This document shows positions 26,876 to 36,596 of a stretch of 64,000 bases of DNA, one piece after another (the stretch's first letter is position 1; each line of letters begins with the position of its first letter). Source of the stretch: Lelliottia nimipressuralis (lineage in GTDB: Bacteria > Pseudomonadota > Gammaproteobacteria > Enterobacterales > Enterobacteriaceae); contig NZ_SOMG01000002.1 of assembly GCF_004402045.1 (NCBI RefSeq), positions 62,001-126,000 on the forward strand, written 5' to 3'. The notes under the pieces are model-generated. The model was not told where the DNA came from, did not search any database, and saw nothing but the letters and a program-made list of their open reading frames with translations. The position numbers and the translations under genes are program-made.

Positions 26876-27985
26876 TTATTTGGCGGCCGAGGACGAACCG
26901 TCGGCGTGCCACTTAAAGACACCAAACTCAAATCCCTTCAGATCGCCTTTCTCATCCCAGTTCAGCGGCCCAATCACGGTGTTCGCCCCGTGTGCTTTTA
27001 AATCTTTCACCAGATCCAGCGGTTCTTTACTGCCGGAGCGATCCAGCGCGGTGGCCAGAGACTGTACGGCCGCGTAGGTGATCCAGACGTACGGACCACT
27101 CGGATCTTTCTTCTGCGCCTTGAGCGCATCCACGATAGCCTTGTTGGCCGGATCCTGGTCATAGCGTTTTGGCATCGTCACCAGCATGCCTTCGGCAGAA
27201 TCACCCGCAATGTTAGACAGGGAGGCATTGCCCACGCCCTCTGGCCCCATAAACTGGGTTTTCAGACCGGTCGCGCGCGCCTGGCGCAGCATCTGACCCA
27301 TTTCCGGATAGTAGCCACCGTAATAAACGAAGTCGATGTTCTCTTTTTGCAGACGGGCGATCAGCGCGGAGAAGTCTTTCTCCCCGGCGGTAATGCCGTC
27401 GAAGAAGACGATGTTCGCGCCGCCTTTTTTCAGGCCATCCTGCACGGAACGCGCCAGACCTTCGCCGTACTGCTGTTTGTCATGAATAATGGCAATGCGC
27501 TGCGGCTTGACAGTTTCGAGGATGTATTTCGCCGCGGTTGGCCCCTGGGAGGAGTCCAGACCGGCGGTACGCATAATGTGCTGGTAGCCGCGCTGGGTCA
27601 GCTCAGGGTTAGTTGCACCTGGGGTGATCATCAGAATGCCTTCGTCTTCGTAGATATCAGACGCGGGCTGGGTGGAGGATGAGCACAGATGGCCGATCAC
27701 ATACTGGATGCCATCGTTGACGATTTTGTTGGCGACCGCGACGGCCTGTTTAGGATCGCAGGCGTCGTCATATTCCACGCCCACCAGCTTGTCGCCTTTG
27801 ATGCCACCTTTAGCATTGATGTCTTTGATGGCCTGGCGCGCGCCGTTGAACTCCATGTCGCCCCACTGGGCAACAGGGCCGGACATCGCACCCACAACCG
27901 CAACTTTAATGTCCTCCGCCATAGCGGCATGCGAGATCGACAGTGCGACCATCCCCGCGATTAATGTCTTCGCGTTCCTTTTCAT
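26876..27985 (-). CDS. livK: Leucine-specific periplasmic binding protein LivK
   Basis: This 369-residue periplasmic protein is the same length as E. coli LivK. The signal peptide [23 protein letters not shown] is followed by [20 protein letters not shown]. The ligand-binding loop [20 protein letters not shown] and the single disulphide pair (CDPKQ, GHLCSS) are present. It is the first gene of livKHMGF and a close paralogue of LivJ (28876). Start at the ATG 27985; an in-frame upstream extension lacks sense. In E. coli it is repressed by Lrp with leucine. Confidence 0.95.
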   Translation of the reverse strand: MKRNAKTLIAGMVALSISHAAMAEDIKVAVVGAMSGPVAQWGDMEFNGARQAIKDINAKGGIKGDKLVGVEYDDACDPKQAVAVANKIVNDGIQYVIGHLCSSSTQPASDIYEDEGILMITPGATNPELTQRGYQHIMRTAGLDSSQGPTAAKYILETVKPQRIAIIHDKQQYGEGLARSVQDGLKKGGANIVFFDGITAGEKDFSALIARLQKENIDFVYYGGYYPEMGQMLRQARATGLKTQFMGPEGVGNASLSNIAGDSAEGMLVTMPKRYDQDPANKAIVDALKAQKKDPSGPYVWITYAAVQSLATALDRSGSKEPLDLVKDLKAHGANTVIGPLNWDEKGDLKGFEFGVFKWHADGSSSAAK

Positions 27986-28409
27986 CTCTGAATCCCCATT
28001 CGTGATGTCGTGTTTATATTTTGTTTTATTATGGTTAAAAAGCATTCTGTACTTTTAATGAACAACGCTATTTTTACCAGTGCCTTTAATGGTTTAGCGC
28101 AGTTTTTTATCAAAAACCAGACTAAAATCTCTATTTTTCAGGCGATTAAGCAAAGATAATATTCTGAAATCAGGCAGAGATAAACAAATAAAAGCGCAGT
28201 TTGCAGCATAAAATAACGGTACAATGCGCCGAATAAATCACTGCCGATCAGGTTAAAATTCTGCTTATTTTTCGATCCATGTGTTTTCAAACTGCCCATT
28301 GCGTTGCCAAAAAACTAATCACCTGGCGAATGACAATAAAAAGAGGAAGCCGCTGAGTGAATAAATTGAGTACACTGCCCTTACTCAATTTGATTTGGAC
28401 ATGTAGCTA
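27986..28409. promoter_or_regulatory. livK / panM divergent control region (424 bp, AT-rich)
   Basis: No convincing gene is present. The stretch is much richer in A+T than its surroundings, with many T- and A-tracts (for example around 28020-28160), which suits Lrp or H-NS type binding known for liv genes. Promoters for livK (leftward) and panM (rightward) must lie here; I cannot fix their positions from sequence alone. Confidence 0.45.
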
Positions 28410-28799
28410 ATGAAACTGACTATCGTGCGTCTGGTGACCTTTAGCGACCAGGATCATATCGACCTGGGCAAAATCTGGCCGGAATATTCCCCTTCGTCGC
28501 TACGCGTCGATGAGACCCACCGCATTTATGCCGCGCGTTTTAACGAGCGCCTGCTGGCTGCGGTTCGTGTGACCCTGAGCGGTACAGAAGGGGCGCTGGA
28601 CTCACTGCGCGTACGTGACGTCACCCGTCGTCGTGGCGTGGGCCAGTATTTAATTGAAGAAGTGATCCGCGAAAACCCGAGCGTAACCTCCTGGTGGATG
28701 GCTGACGTGGGCGTGGAAGACCGCGGCGTAATGGCAGCGTTTATGCAGGCGTTAGGGTTTACGGCGCAGGAGAGTGGGTGGGAGAAGCGCCAGGGCTGA
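28410..28799 (+). CDS. panM: PanD maturation and regulation factor PanM (PanZ)
   Basis: This 129-residue GNAT-fold protein promotes self-cleavage of aspartate decarboxylase PanD and, with CoA or acetyl-CoA bound, inhibits it, giving feedback control of pantothenate synthesis. It has the acyl-CoA loop RDVTRRRGVGQYLIEEVI (residues ~70-87) and the conserved LTIVRL, LRVDETHRIYAARFNERLLAAVRVTLSG. It matches E. coli YhhK/PanM with a slightly longer C-terminus. It lies between livK and livJ as in E. coli. Confidence 0.94.
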   Translation: MKLTIVRLVTFSDQDHIDLGKIWPEYSPSSLRVDETHRIYAARFNERLLAAVRVTLSGTEGALDSLRVRDVTRRRGVGQYLIEEVIRENPSVTSWWMADVGVEDRGVMAAFMQALGFTAQESGWEKRQG

Positions 28800-28814
28800 T
28801 GTGTGCGGCCTGAT

Positions 28815-28832
28815 GCCCTCACCCTTGCCCTC
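28815..28832. repeat. Decayed copy of the 33-bp CCCTCACC repeat
   Basis: CCTGATG followed by CCCTCACCCTTGCCCTCT matches the left half of the units at 23058 and 36873, including the preceding GATG, and then diverges. Confidence 0.5.
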
Positions 28833-28843
28833 TGAGAAAACAT

Positions 28844-28870
28844 TAAAAAAGGCAACTTACGTTGCCTTTT
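28844..28870. terminator. Bidirectional terminator between panM and livJ
   Basis: AAAAAAGGCAAC pairs with GTTGCCTTTTT around a short TTAC loop. A-runs and T-runs flank the stem in both directions, so it can end panM (+) and livJ (-). Confidence 0.85.
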
Positions 28871-28875
28871 TGCTT

Positions 28876-29976
28876 TTATTTGGCGTCTGTCGCCGTGCCG
28901 TTAGCATGCCAGTCAAACACGCCGAACTCGAAGCCCTTCAGATCGCCCTTCGCGTCCCAGGAGAGTGGCCCCATTACGGTCTCGACGGTATTCGCTTTCA
29001 GCCAGGTGGCAATCTCAGCCGGATCGGCTGACTGGTTCAGACCCGCCTGCAGAGACTGCAGTGCCGCGTAGGTGGTCCAGACGAACGCGCCGCTTGGATC
29101 CTGTTTCTTCGCCTTGATGGCATCAACGACAGGTTTGTTCGCAGGCACCTGGTCGTAGTTCTTCGGCTTGGTCACCAGCAGACCTTCCGCAGACTCACCC
29201 GCGATGTTAGACAGGGAAACGTTCGCCACGCCTTCTGGTCCCATGAACTGGGTTTTCAGACCGGCAGCACGCGCCTGACGCAGGATTTGGCCCATTTCCG
29301 GGTGATAACCGCCGTAGTAAACGAAGTCAATATTCTCTTTCTTCAGACGCGCAACCAGCGTGGAGAAGTCTTTCTCACCAGCGGTGATCCCGTCGAAGAA
29401 CACGATATCAGCTTTCGCTTTCTTGAGGTTGTCCTGCACCGAACGCGCCAGGCCTTCACCGTACTGCTGCTTGTCGTGAACGATGGCAATGCGCTTCGGC
29501 TTCACTTTTTCAACGATGTATTTCGCCGCGGTTGGACCCTGGTCAGAGTCCAGACCGGTGGTGCGCAGCGTCAGCTTATAGCCGCGCGCGGTCAGCTCCG
29601 GGGCAGTCGCTGCCGGGGTGATCATCAGAATACCTTCTTCTTCGTAGATGTCAGACGCGGGCTGAGTTGAGGAAGAGCACAGGTGACCGATAACGTATTT
29701 GATCCCGTCGTTCACCACTTTGTTCGCGACCGCGACCGCTTGTTTCGGGTCACAGGCATCATCATATTTTACGATCTGCAGTTTTTCGCCTTTGATACCG
29801 CCCTTAGCATTAATGTCTGCAACCGCCTGTTCTGCGCCGGTAAACTCCTGGTCACCGTACTGCGCTACCGGACCGGACATTGCGCCAACAACAGCCACTT
29901 TGATGTCTGCCTGAGCCATGGTGCTGAATGCCAACGCGATACATCCTGCCAGTAACGCTTTACCCTTCATGTTCAT
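28876..29976 (-). CDS. livJ: Leu/Ile/Val-binding protein LivJ
   Basis: This is a 366-residue periplasmic binding protein of the LIV-I system. The signal peptide [23 protein letters not shown] precedes [20 protein letters not shown]. The [19 protein letters not shown] ligand loop and [17 protein letters not shown] are conserved. It shares most of its sequence with LivK but has a wider ligand range. The ATG at 29976 matches E. coli. It is a single gene with its own promoter and uses the LivHMGF membrane complex. Confidence 0.95.
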   Translation of the reverse strand: MNMKGKALLAGCIALAFSTMAQADIKVAVVGAMSGPVAQYGDQEFTGAEQAVADINAKGGIKGEKLQIVKYDDACDPKQAVAVANKVVNDGIKYVIGHLCSSSTQPASDIYEEEGILMITPAATAPELTARGYKLTLRTTGLDSDQGPTAAKYIVEKVKPKRIAIVHDKQQYGEGLARSVQDNLKKAKADIVFFDGITAGEKDFSTLVARLKKENIDFVYYGGYHPEMGQILRQARAAGLKTQFMGPEGVANVSLSNIAGESAEGLLVTKPKNYDQVPANKPVVDAIKAKKQDPSGAFVWTTYAALQSLQAGLNQSADPAEIATWLKANTVETVMGPLSWDAKGDLKGFEFGVFDWHANGTATDAK

Positions 29977-30140
29977 CCTGAGATTCCCCATTATTATGGT
30001 TATTACGATTGTTGTGATGTTGTTGTGTAGCGCTTTATTTCAGTTATAGGTATACCACTCGCGCTTTTTCAGCATACTCTGCTAAAACATACCCCATTTT
30101 TATGATTTTGGAATAGCAAATTTGAAATGAATATATGATA

Positions 30141-30165
30141 AGCCCGGCAGGAATTTCGCCGGGCT
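30141..30165 (-). terminator. Hairpin after the GABA transaminase gene
   Basis: AGCCCGGC and GCCGGGCT form a perfect 8-bp stem around a 9-base loop, 8 bp past the stop codon of the transaminase. There is no clear T-run, so it may be a weak terminator or an mRNA-stabilising hairpin. Confidence 0.5.
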
Positions 30166-30172
30166 TCTGGCT

Positions 30173-31438
30173 TTAACGTGTCAGCGACGCGGAGATAATG
30201 TCCAGCGCCTGGCGGAACTGCGCTTCGGGGATAGTCAACGGATACAGGAAACGAATAACGTTGCCGTAGACGCCACAGCTCAGCAGCAGCAGACCTTCCT
30301 GCAATGCGCGATCCTGTACCTGGCGGGTAAATTCCGGAGAAGGATGCCCCGTCTGCGGGTCGTTAAACTCCACCGCCACCATGGAGCCCTGCGCGCGAAT
30401 ATCAGCGATATACGGGCAGTGTTCCTTCGCTTTGTTCAGCACTTCCACCAGGTGATGCCCAAGGTGCGCCGAGCGCGTGCAGAGATCTTCTTCATCAATC
30501 ACGTCCAGCACGGCATGCGCCGCCGCAATCGCCAGCGGGTTCCCCGCATAGGTACCGCCCAGCCCGCCTGGTGCAGGGGCATCCATCACCTCAGCACGGC
30601 CCGACACCGCAGAGAGCGGCATTCCGCCCGCCAGGCTTTTCGCCATGGTGATCAAATCGGGCTTCACGCAGTGGTGTTCCATCGAGAACAGCTTGCCGGT
30701 ACGGGCGAAACCGCTTTGCACCTCGTCGGCAATCAGCAAAATACCGTGGGTGTCGCACAGGGCGCGCAGCGCCTGCATAAAATCAGCAGGGGCGATGTTA
30801 AACCCGCCCTCGCCCTGAACCGGTTCGAGAATAATTGCCGCGACCTGGTCGGGTGCAATATCCGCTTTAAAGATGCGCTCCAGGCTCTTTAGCGCTTCCG
30901 CCGTGCTGACGCCATGCAGTTCATTCGGATACTGGGCGTGATACACCGAACCGGGGAAGGGGCCGAAGCCAAGCTTGTAGGGAGCGACTTTGCCGGTCAG
31001 CGCCATGGTCATAAAAGTGCGACCATGGAACGCGCCGCCGAAGGTGATAAGGCCTGGACGTTTGGTAAAGGCGCGGGCAATTTTTACGGCGTTTTCGACC
31101 GCTTCTGCGCCCGTAGAGAAGAACGCCGTTTTCGCCGGGCCGTCAATTGGCACGCGTGCGTTGAGGCGTTCAGCAAGCGACACATAGCCTTCGTACGGCA
31201 CAATCTGGTAGGCCGTATGGGTAAAGGCGTGGAGTTGTTTTTCGATAGCGGAAATGATTTTTGGATGGCGATGGCCGGTATTCAGCACCGCGATCCCCGC
31301 GGCGAAGTCGATGTACTCATTGCCCTCGACGTCCCACACCGTGGCGTTTTCGGCTTTATCAGCATAGAAGTTACACATCACGCCGATGCCGCGCGGCGTC
31401 GCCTGTAAACGCCGGTCGTGCAGTTCGTTATTTTTCAC
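30173..31438 (-). CDS. puuE: 4-aminobutyrate--2-oxoglutarate transaminase (PuuE/GabT family)
   Basis: This is a 421-residue class-III PLP aminotransferase. The PLP-phosphate loop (STGAEAVENAVKIA, residues ~108-121), the ring-stacking region GGAFHGRT, the Asp in LIADEVQSGFARTG and the Schiff-base Lys in LITMAKSLAGGMPLS are all present. Length and N-terminus (RRLQATPRGIGVMCNF) are closer to E. coli PuuE (421 aa, putrescine degradation) than to GabT (426 aa). It should convert GABA and 2-oxoglutarate to succinate semialdehyde and glutamate. It lies alone between livJ and rpoH, where E. coli K-12 has no such gene, and no puu or gab genes are nearby. Confidence 0.85.
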   Translation of the reverse strand: MKNNELHDRRLQATPRGIGVMCNFYADKAENATVWDVEGNEYIDFAAGIAVLNTGHRHPKIISAIEKQLHAFTHTAYQIVPYEGYVSLAERLNARVPIDGPAKTAFFSTGAEAVENAVKIARAFTKRPGLITFGGAFHGRTFMTMALTGKVAPYKLGFGPFPGSVYHAQYPNELHGVSTAEALKSLERIFKADIAPDQVAAIILEPVQGEGGFNIAPADFMQALRALCDTHGILLIADEVQSGFARTGKLFSMEHHCVKPDLITMAKSLAGGMPLSAVSGRAEVMDAPAPGGLGGTYAGNPLAIAAAHAVLDVIDEEDLCTRSAHLGHHLVEVLNKAKEHCPYIADIRAQGSMVAVEFNDPQTGHPSPEFTRQVQDRALQEGLLLLSCGVYGNVIRFLYPLTIPEAQFRQALDIISASLTR

Positions 31439-31517
31439 CCTGTCCCCCTGAGAAATTCACCTGCTTAGCGCATCTGTAAGTGTTTGCCAGGGGGAGGGAA
31501 TTCGCCAGAGCGGGAGA

Positions 31518-31555
31518 TAAAAAAACAAAAACCCCCGAATTTGCATTCGAGGGTT
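31518..31555 (-). terminator. Intrinsic terminator of rpoH
   Basis: On the minus strand AACCCTCGAAT pairs with ATTCGGGGGTT (one G-T-type mismatch) and is followed by TTTTGTTTTTTT. It lies 20 bp after the rpoH stop. Confidence 0.85.
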
Positions 31556-31574
31556 ATCGGGGACTTCGCGGAAA

Positions 31575-32432
31575 TTACGCTTCGATAGCGGCGCGAAGTT
31601 TTTTCATGGCGTTCTTTTCAAGCTGACGGACGCGTTCCGCAGAAACGCCGTAGCGGTCGGCCAGCTCCTGCAGCGTGGACTTGTTATCTTCGTCCAGCCA
31701 GCGGGCACGGATGATGTCCTGGCTACGTTCGTCGAGGCCTTCCATCGCAAAGGTCAGCTTGTTCGCCGCCTGGTCTTCCCAGTTATCTTCTTCAATGCCG
31801 TCAGCAAAGTTAGAAGTCTTATCCTGCAGGTACAGGACCGGGGCCATCGGCTGGCTGTCGGATGCGTCGTCGTCGGAAGACATGTCAAAGGTCATGTCCT
31901 GCGCGGCCATGCGGGATTCCATCTCACGAACGTCTTTGCTGGATACACCCAGCTCGCGCGCCACCATTTCGACTTCATCCTGATTGAACCAGCCCAGACG
32001 CTGCTTGGTTTTACGCAGGTTGAAGAACAGTTTGCGTTGCGCTTTTGTCGTGGCAACTTTCACAATACGCCAGTTACGCAGCACGTATTCATGAATTTCT
32101 GCTTTGATCCAGTGCACGGCGAAAGAGACCAGTCGCACACCCACTTCCGGGTTAAAGCGACGTACAGCCTTCATCAGGCCGATGTTACCTTCCTGAATCA
32201 AGTCCGCCTGCGGCAGGCCGTAGCCCGAGTAGTTACGAGCAACGTGAACAACAAAGCGCAGGTGAGACAGGATCAGCGTCTTAGCTGCTTCCAGATCGCC
32301 CTGGTAATGCAGCTTTTCAGCAAGCTCCTTTTCTTCCTCGGCCGTCAACATCGGCCAGGTGTTCGCAGCCCGGATGTAAGACTCCAGGTTACCAACAGGG
32401 GCTAAAGCTAAAGTTTGCATTTCTTTGGTCAT
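31575..32432 (-). CDS. rpoH: RNA polymerase sigma factor RpoH (sigma-32)
   Basis: This 285-residue heat-shock sigma factor directs RNA polymerase to chaperone and protease promoters. Region 2 ([36 protein letters not shown]...) contacts the -10 element, the RpoH box QRKLFFNLR (residues ~133-141) is intact, and region 4 ends with the helix-turn-helix [20 protein letters not shown]. Starts [19 protein letters not shown]. In E. coli translation is held back at low temperature by an mRNA structure within the first ~200 coding bases; I did not fold it here. It is transcribed from its own promoters downstream of ftsX. Confidence 0.97.
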   Translation of the reverse strand: MTKEMQTLALAPVGNLESYIRAANTWPMLTAEEEKELAEKLHYQGDLEAAKTLILSHLRFVVHVARNYSGYGLPQADLIQEGNIGLMKAVRRFNPEVGVRLVSFAVHWIKAEIHEYVLRNWRIVKVATTKAQRKLFFNLRKTKQRLGWFNQDEVEMVARELGVSSKDVREMESRMAAQDMTFDMSSDDDASDSQPMAPVLYLQDKTSNFADGIEEDNWEDQAANKLTFAMEGLDERSQDIIRARWLDEDNKSTLQELADRYGVSAERVRQLEKNAMKKLRAAIEA

Positions 32433-32528
32433 TCATTCCTCTCAATGTTTCTTCTGGTCCAGGCTGTCCCCGTCAGGCAACAACCATGCCAAAGCGTTTG
32501 AGCAACGAGATTAGCATTCACTCTTTTA

Positions 32529-32556
32529 TCAGACAGTGATTTTATCCACAAGTTCC
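32529..32556 (-). promoter_or_regulatory. Sigma-E promoter of rpoH with a DnaA box in its spacer
   Basis: On the minus strand GGAACTT (32550-32556), a 16-bp spacer and TCTGA (32529-32533) form a near-perfect sigma-E promoter, equivalent to E. coli rpoH P3. A perfect DnaA box TTATCCACA (plus strand, 32542-32550) overlaps the spacer and -35. DnaA is known to repress rpoH in E. coli, so both controls are conserved. Confidence 0.88.
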
Positions 32557-32629
32557 AGGTGCAACGGTGAATAAATTACGCACAAATTGTGACATGGAGA
32601 TGATAACAGGGGAAGAGACAACAGGGACG

Positions 32630-32666
32630 CTTTCCCTGCAGAGCGAACATCTCGGTGCAGGGAAAG
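32630..32666. other. Hairpin between ftsX and rpoH
   Basis: CTTTCCCTGCA and TGCAGGGAAAG are perfect 11-bp inverted arms separated by 15 bases. There is no T-run on either side. It lies 18 bp after the ftsX stop codon and may mark the ftsX mRNA 3' end or attenuate read-through into rpoH. Confidence 0.6.
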
Positions 32667-32683
32667 ATTATATCACGCTTTTA

Positions 32684-33739
32684 TTAGTCGGGAGTAAAGT
32701 GACGTAAATGTTGAACGGTTGCCAGCCAGGCTGCCACCCACCCAATCATTGAGCAAACCAGCAGCAGTAACAGGCACTCATCGAACCCTAAGCCGCTGAT
32801 ATCAAACTTCGTTCCGAAAACCTGCGCCACTTCAGTTACAGCCGACGAAAGCCGCATCACCAAAATTTCTGACAATATCAGTGAAAGAAATGCGCCGGAA
32901 AAACCGAGCAGTGCACCGCCGTAGAGGAACGGTCGAAGGATGAATCCATCCGTCGCACCAATCAGTTTCTGCACGTTGATGGTATCGCGACGGGCGAAGA
33001 TGCTCAGGCGCACGCTGTTACCGATGACCAGGAACACCGCCGCCACCATCAGCACGCCAATCATCGCCGCAACGCGTCCGACCAGCCCGGTCAGCGCGGC
33101 AAGACGTGCGAACCAGCTGTCATCCATGCGCACTTCATCAATGCCTTTAATGCGTGTAATGCGATCGCGCAGGGTGTTAAGCGAATCGGTCCCCTGGAAA
33201 TCCAGTTTCGGGATCACCACCGCCACCGCGGGCAGCGGGTTCTCTTCGAGCATATCCAGCGCACCGCCAAAGCCTGACCAGTTACGGAACTCGCCCAGCG
33301 CGTCTTCACGTGAGAGATAATTGACCTTCTCCACGCCCTGCTCGGCCTGAATTTGCCCGACCACCTGCGCCGCGGCGTTATCGTCGAGCGCTTTATCCAG
33401 ATAGACCGTGATCTGCGGGGACGGATAATACTGCGAGGCCGCCTGGTTGACGTTTTTATAGACCATATAGCAGACGCTTGGCAGCGTGAGGGAGATGGCG
33501 ATCACCATCACCGTCAGGAACGTCGCCAGCGGTTTGCTTTTCAGGTCCTGCAGGGCACCGTGGAACGCGTAGCGCACCTGCTCGTTAAACACGTTGGTTT
33601 TACGGGAGGCCGGCTTTGGCGCGGCCTTCTGGCGCTTCGGCGCATTACGATTGCCGTCACCACCGCCCTGCGGCTTACGGAAACGGTCAAACCGGTTCCC
33701 GAACTGCCGAATCTGGTTTATTGCATCACGCTTATTCAC
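32684..33739 (-). CDS. ftsX: Cell division protein FtsX
   Basis: This 351-residue inner-membrane protein works with FtsE at the septum and, through EnvC, switches on the amidases that split peptidoglycan. A basic, Pro/Gly-rich cytoplasmic N-terminus (~1-70) is followed by four membrane segments (~72-92, ~220-245, ~265-285, ~320-340) and a periplasmic domain between the first two. It overlaps ftsE by 8 bp in the ftsYEX operon and matches E. coli FtsX. Confidence 0.95.
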   Translation of the reverse strand: MNKRDAINQIRQFGNRFDRFRKPQGGGDGNRNAPKRQKAAPKPASRKTNVFNEQVRYAFHGALQDLKSKPLATFLTVMVIAISLTLPSVCYMVYKNVNQAASQYYPSPQITVYLDKALDDNAAAQVVGQIQAEQGVEKVNYLSREDALGEFRNWSGFGGALDMLEENPLPAVAVVIPKLDFQGTDSLNTLRDRITRIKGIDEVRMDDSWFARLAALTGLVGRVAAMIGVLMVAAVFLVIGNSVRLSIFARRDTINVQKLIGATDGFILRPFLYGGALLGFSGAFLSLILSEILVMRLSSAVTEVAQVFGTKFDISGLGFDECLLLLLVCSMIGWVAAWLATVQHLRHFTPD

Positions 33740-34397
33740 CGAGGCCTCCGTGCAAATGACCGTCGCTCAGGGTCAGCATGCGGTACGAACGACGGGAAAT
33801 GAGCCCGATGTCGTGCGTCGCCATCAATACGGTGACCCCCACGCGGTTAAATTCCTCAAACAGACGCAAAATGCCTTCTGACAGGGCATCGTCCAGGTTA
33901 CCGGTAGGTTCATCCGCCAGCAATACCGCCGGCTTGTTCACCACCGCACGGGCAATGCCCACGCGCTGCTGTTCACCGCCGGAGAGCTGGATCGGGAAGT
34001 TCTTCGCTTTGTCCAGCAGCCCGACCTTATCCAGCGCCGCAGAGACGCGACGGCGGATATCATCATAGCTGGCACCGGCAATAATCAGCGGAATGGCCAC
34101 GTTATCGAAAACGGTGCGATCCATCAGCAGGTGGTGGTCCTGGAAAATCATGCCGATCTGACGACGCAGGAACGGCACTTCGCGGTTTTTCAGGCGACTG
34201 ATCTCATGACCACCGAAAAAGATTTTCCCGGCGCTTGGCCGCTCAATCCCACAGATAAGCTTGAGCAGGGTACTTTTCCCTGCGCCGGAATGGCCGGTCA
34301 GGAATGCCATCTCGCCCGGCTGCAGGTGAAATGTCACCCCCTGCAGCGCTTGTCTCCCACCGAGATAGGCCTTGCTGACGTGTTCAAAGCGAATCAT
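33732..34397 (-). CDS. ftsE: Cell division ATP-binding protein FtsE
   Basis: This 221-residue ABC-type ATPase is the partner of FtsX. It has Walker [10 protein letters not shown] (residues ~36-44), [17 protein letters not shown], signature [14 protein letters not shown] and Walker [14 protein letters not shown]. It links the Z-ring (FtsZ) to periplasmic cell-wall hydrolysis. It begins 2 bp after the ftsY stop. Confidence 0.96.
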   Translation of the reverse strand: MIRFEHVSKAYLGGRQALQGVTFHLQPGEMAFLTGHSGAGKSTLLKLICGIERPSAGKIFFGGHEISRLKNREVPFLRRQIGMIFQDHHLLMDRTVFDNVAIPLIIAGASYDDIRRRVSAALDKVGLLDKAKNFPIQLSGGEQQRVGIARAVVNKPAVLLADEPTGNLDDALSEGILRLFEEFNRVGVTVLMATHDIGLISRRSYRMLTLSDGHLHGGLGE

Positions 34398-34399
34398 TG

Positions 34400-35866
34400 T
34401 TAGTCCTCTCGGGCAAATAATGCCTCAATAAAGTCGTCCGCTTTAAACGGACGTAAATCCTCAATACGCTCGCCCACACCGATGTAACGGATAGGAATGC
34501 CGAACTGGTCGGCCACGGAGAAGATCACCCCGCCTTTCGCGGTGCCGTCCAGTTTGGTCAGCGCGATCCCCGTCAGTCCTACCGCTTCATTGAACAGCTT
34601 CGCCTGGCTGATGGCGTTCTGTCCGGTGCTGGCATCGATAGTCAGCATAATTTCATGCGGCGCGTCTTCGTCCAGCTTCTTCATGACGCGAACGATTTTC
34701 TTCAGCTCTTCCATCAGGTGCGATTTGTTCTGCAAACGCCCTGCGGTATCGGCAATCAGCACGTCCACGTTGCGCGCCTTCGCGGCCTGGATGGCGTCGA
34801 AGATTACGGACGCGGAATCCGCACCGGTATGCTGGGCAATCACCGGAATGTTATTGCGCTGGCCCCAAACCTGAAGCTGCTCAACCGCCGCCGCACGGAA
34901 GGTATCGCCCGCCGCCAGCATCACCGATTTGCCCTGCTGCTCGAACTGACGCGCCAGCTTGCCGATGGTGGTGGTTTTACCCACGCCGTTCACGCCAACC
35001 ATCAGAATAACAAATGGCGTTTTGCCTTCAATATTAAGCGGTTCGTCAACTTTTGCGAGAATTTCGCCCATCTCGTCTTTCAGCAGGCCGTACAACGCCT
35101 CGGCGTCGCGCAGCTGCTTGCGGCTCGCCCCTTCGGTCAGGTTGGCGATGATCTTACGGGTGGTTTCCACCCCAACGTCCGCAATCAGCAGCTGCTCTTC
35201 CAGCTCTTCAAACAGATCGTCATCGATCTTTTTGCCGCGGAACAGACTGATAAATCCGGAACCTAAGTTTTCTTTGGTTTTGAGCAGGCTGCGCTTCAGG
35301 CGGGCGAAGAAACCTTCTTTGGTCGGTTTTTCCTGTTCCTGAACAATCTCTTCTTCGGTCTGCTCTGGCTCTTCCACCGGCACGACGATAACCGCTTCTT
35401 CAGCGGCTTCCGCCGCCAGCGCCTGGGCTTCCAGCTCTTCGTCGGTCAGCTCGGGTTCGTTTTCTGTCTCTTCTTCTACCGCCTCAACAATTTCAACGGT
35501 TTCCGCTTCGGCCTGCCACTCTTCGGCTGCAACCTCTTCAGCCTTCACCTCTTCCGGCAGCGGCAGCTCTTCATGTTCAATAACGGCCTGCGGCGCTTCG
35601 GGGATCTCTTCAACCACAACCGGTTCGGGCTTCTCGCTCTCCTGAACCTGTTCAGTGAACTCAACCACCTCTTCAGCGAAAGATTCAATCTCTTCTTTGC
35701 TGTGCGCCGTTTCTTCCGCTTCGACAACCGCGGCGGTTTCTACAGGCGTTTCAGGCTGCGACTGCTCTTCAACGGCTTGTTGCTCTTCGGTTTTCTGTTC
35801 TGTTTCTTGCTCTTTTTCACCGAAGCCCAGCCAGGAAAAGAAGCCACGTTTTTTTTGTTTTGCCAT
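34400..35866 (-). CDS. ftsY: Signal recognition particle receptor FtsY
   Basis: This 488-residue SRP receptor GTPase docks ribosome-nascent chain-SRP complexes at the membrane. It has a short basic start (MAKQKKRGFFSWLGFGEKE), a very acidic A domain of ~170 residues rich in Glu, then the N-domain (KEGFFARLKRSLLKTKENLGSG) and the G-domain with GVNGVGKTTTIGKLA, DTFRAAAVEQL, ADTAGR and TKLDGTAKGG. It is slightly shorter than E. coli's (497) because the acidic domain varies. First gene of ftsYEX, divergent from rsmD. Confidence 0.97.
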   Translation of the reverse strand: MAKQKKRGFFSWLGFGEKEQETEQKTEEQQAVEEQSQPETPVETAAVVEAEETAHSKEEIESFAEEVVEFTEQVQESEKPEPVVVEEIPEAPQAVIEHEELPLPEEVKAEEVAAEEWQAEAETVEIVEAVEEETENEPELTDEELEAQALAAEAAEEAVIVVPVEEPEQTEEEIVQEQEKPTKEGFFARLKRSLLKTKENLGSGFISLFRGKKIDDDLFEELEEQLLIADVGVETTRKIIANLTEGASRKQLRDAEALYGLLKDEMGEILAKVDEPLNIEGKTPFVILMVGVNGVGKTTTIGKLARQFEQQGKSVMLAAGDTFRAAAVEQLQVWGQRNNIPVIAQHTGADSASVIFDAIQAAKARNVDVLIADTAGRLQNKSHLMEELKKIVRVMKKLDEDAPHEIMLTIDASTGQNAISQAKLFNEAVGLTGIALTKLDGTAKGGVIFSVADQFGIPIRYIGVGERIEDLRPFKADDFIEALFARED

Positions 35867-35993
35867 CTGCGACTACACTCCTCGCGGCGCTATATACATG
35901 GAAGCTAAAAAAATGATGAAATAGTCTAACACTTTACTAAATTGACATCACCGCCCGCAATCGCAGGCCAATTGTTAACAGAGCTTTCCTGAG

Positions 35994-36596
35994 ATGAAGA
36001 AACCCAACCGCGCCCCGGCCGGTCAAATTCGTATTATCGGCGGTCAGTGGCGAGGCCGGAAATTACCGGTGCCGGACAGCCCCGGTTTGCGCCCCACCAC
36101 CGACCGCGTGCGCGAAACGCTGTTTAACTGGCTGGCCCCGTCAATGGTAGACGCCCACTGCCTCGACTGCTTCGCCGGAAGCGGCGCTCTCGGGCTGGAA
36201 GCGCTGTCGCGCTATGCCGCCAGCGCCACGCTGCTGGAGATGGAGCGCGGCGTTGCGCAGACCTTGCAGCAAAATCTGGCGACGCTGAAAGCGAACAACG
36301 CGAAAGTGGTGAACACCAACACGCTGAGTTTTCTTGCACAGAAGGGCACGCCGCATAACGTGGTGTTTGTTGACCCGCCGTTCCGCAAGGGGCTTCTGGA
36401 AGAGACGCTATCCCTGCTGGAGCAAAATGGCTGGCTGGCGGATGACGCATTAATTTACGTTGAAAGTGAAGTGGAAAACGGTCTACCGCCAGTTCCCGCT
36501 CACTGGGATCTGCACCGTGAAAAAGTCGCAGGTCAGGTCGCTTATCGTCTGTATCACCGTCAGGCTCAAGGAGAATCCGATGCCGGTACTGATTAA
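35994..36596 (+). CDS. rsmD: 16S rRNA (guanine(966)-N2)-methyltransferase RsmD
   Basis: This 200-residue SAM-dependent enzyme methylates G966 of 16S rRNA in assembled 30S subunits. SAM-binding motif I is LDCFAGSGALGLEA (residues ~57-70) and the catalytic motif is DPPF (127-130), with GGQWRGRKLPVPDSPGLRPT near the N-terminus. It is divergent from ftsY by 127 bp and overlaps yhhL by 17 bp, so the two are likely co-translated. Confidence 0.95.
   Translation: MKKPNRAPAGQIRIIGGQWRGRKLPVPDSPGLRPTTDRVRETLFNWLAPSMVDAHCLDCFAGSGALGLEALSRYAASATLLEMERGVAQTLQQNLATLKANNAKVVNTNTLSFLAQKGTPHNVVFVDPPFRKGLLEETLSLLEQNGWLADDALIYVESEVENGLPPVPAHWDLHREKVAGQVAYRLYHRQAQGESDAGTD

Noticed and set aside
27986..28409. 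A small gene in the livK-panM gap
   Set aside because: Only very short frames without ribosome sites or coding-like composition are present; the stretch is AT-rich control DNA.
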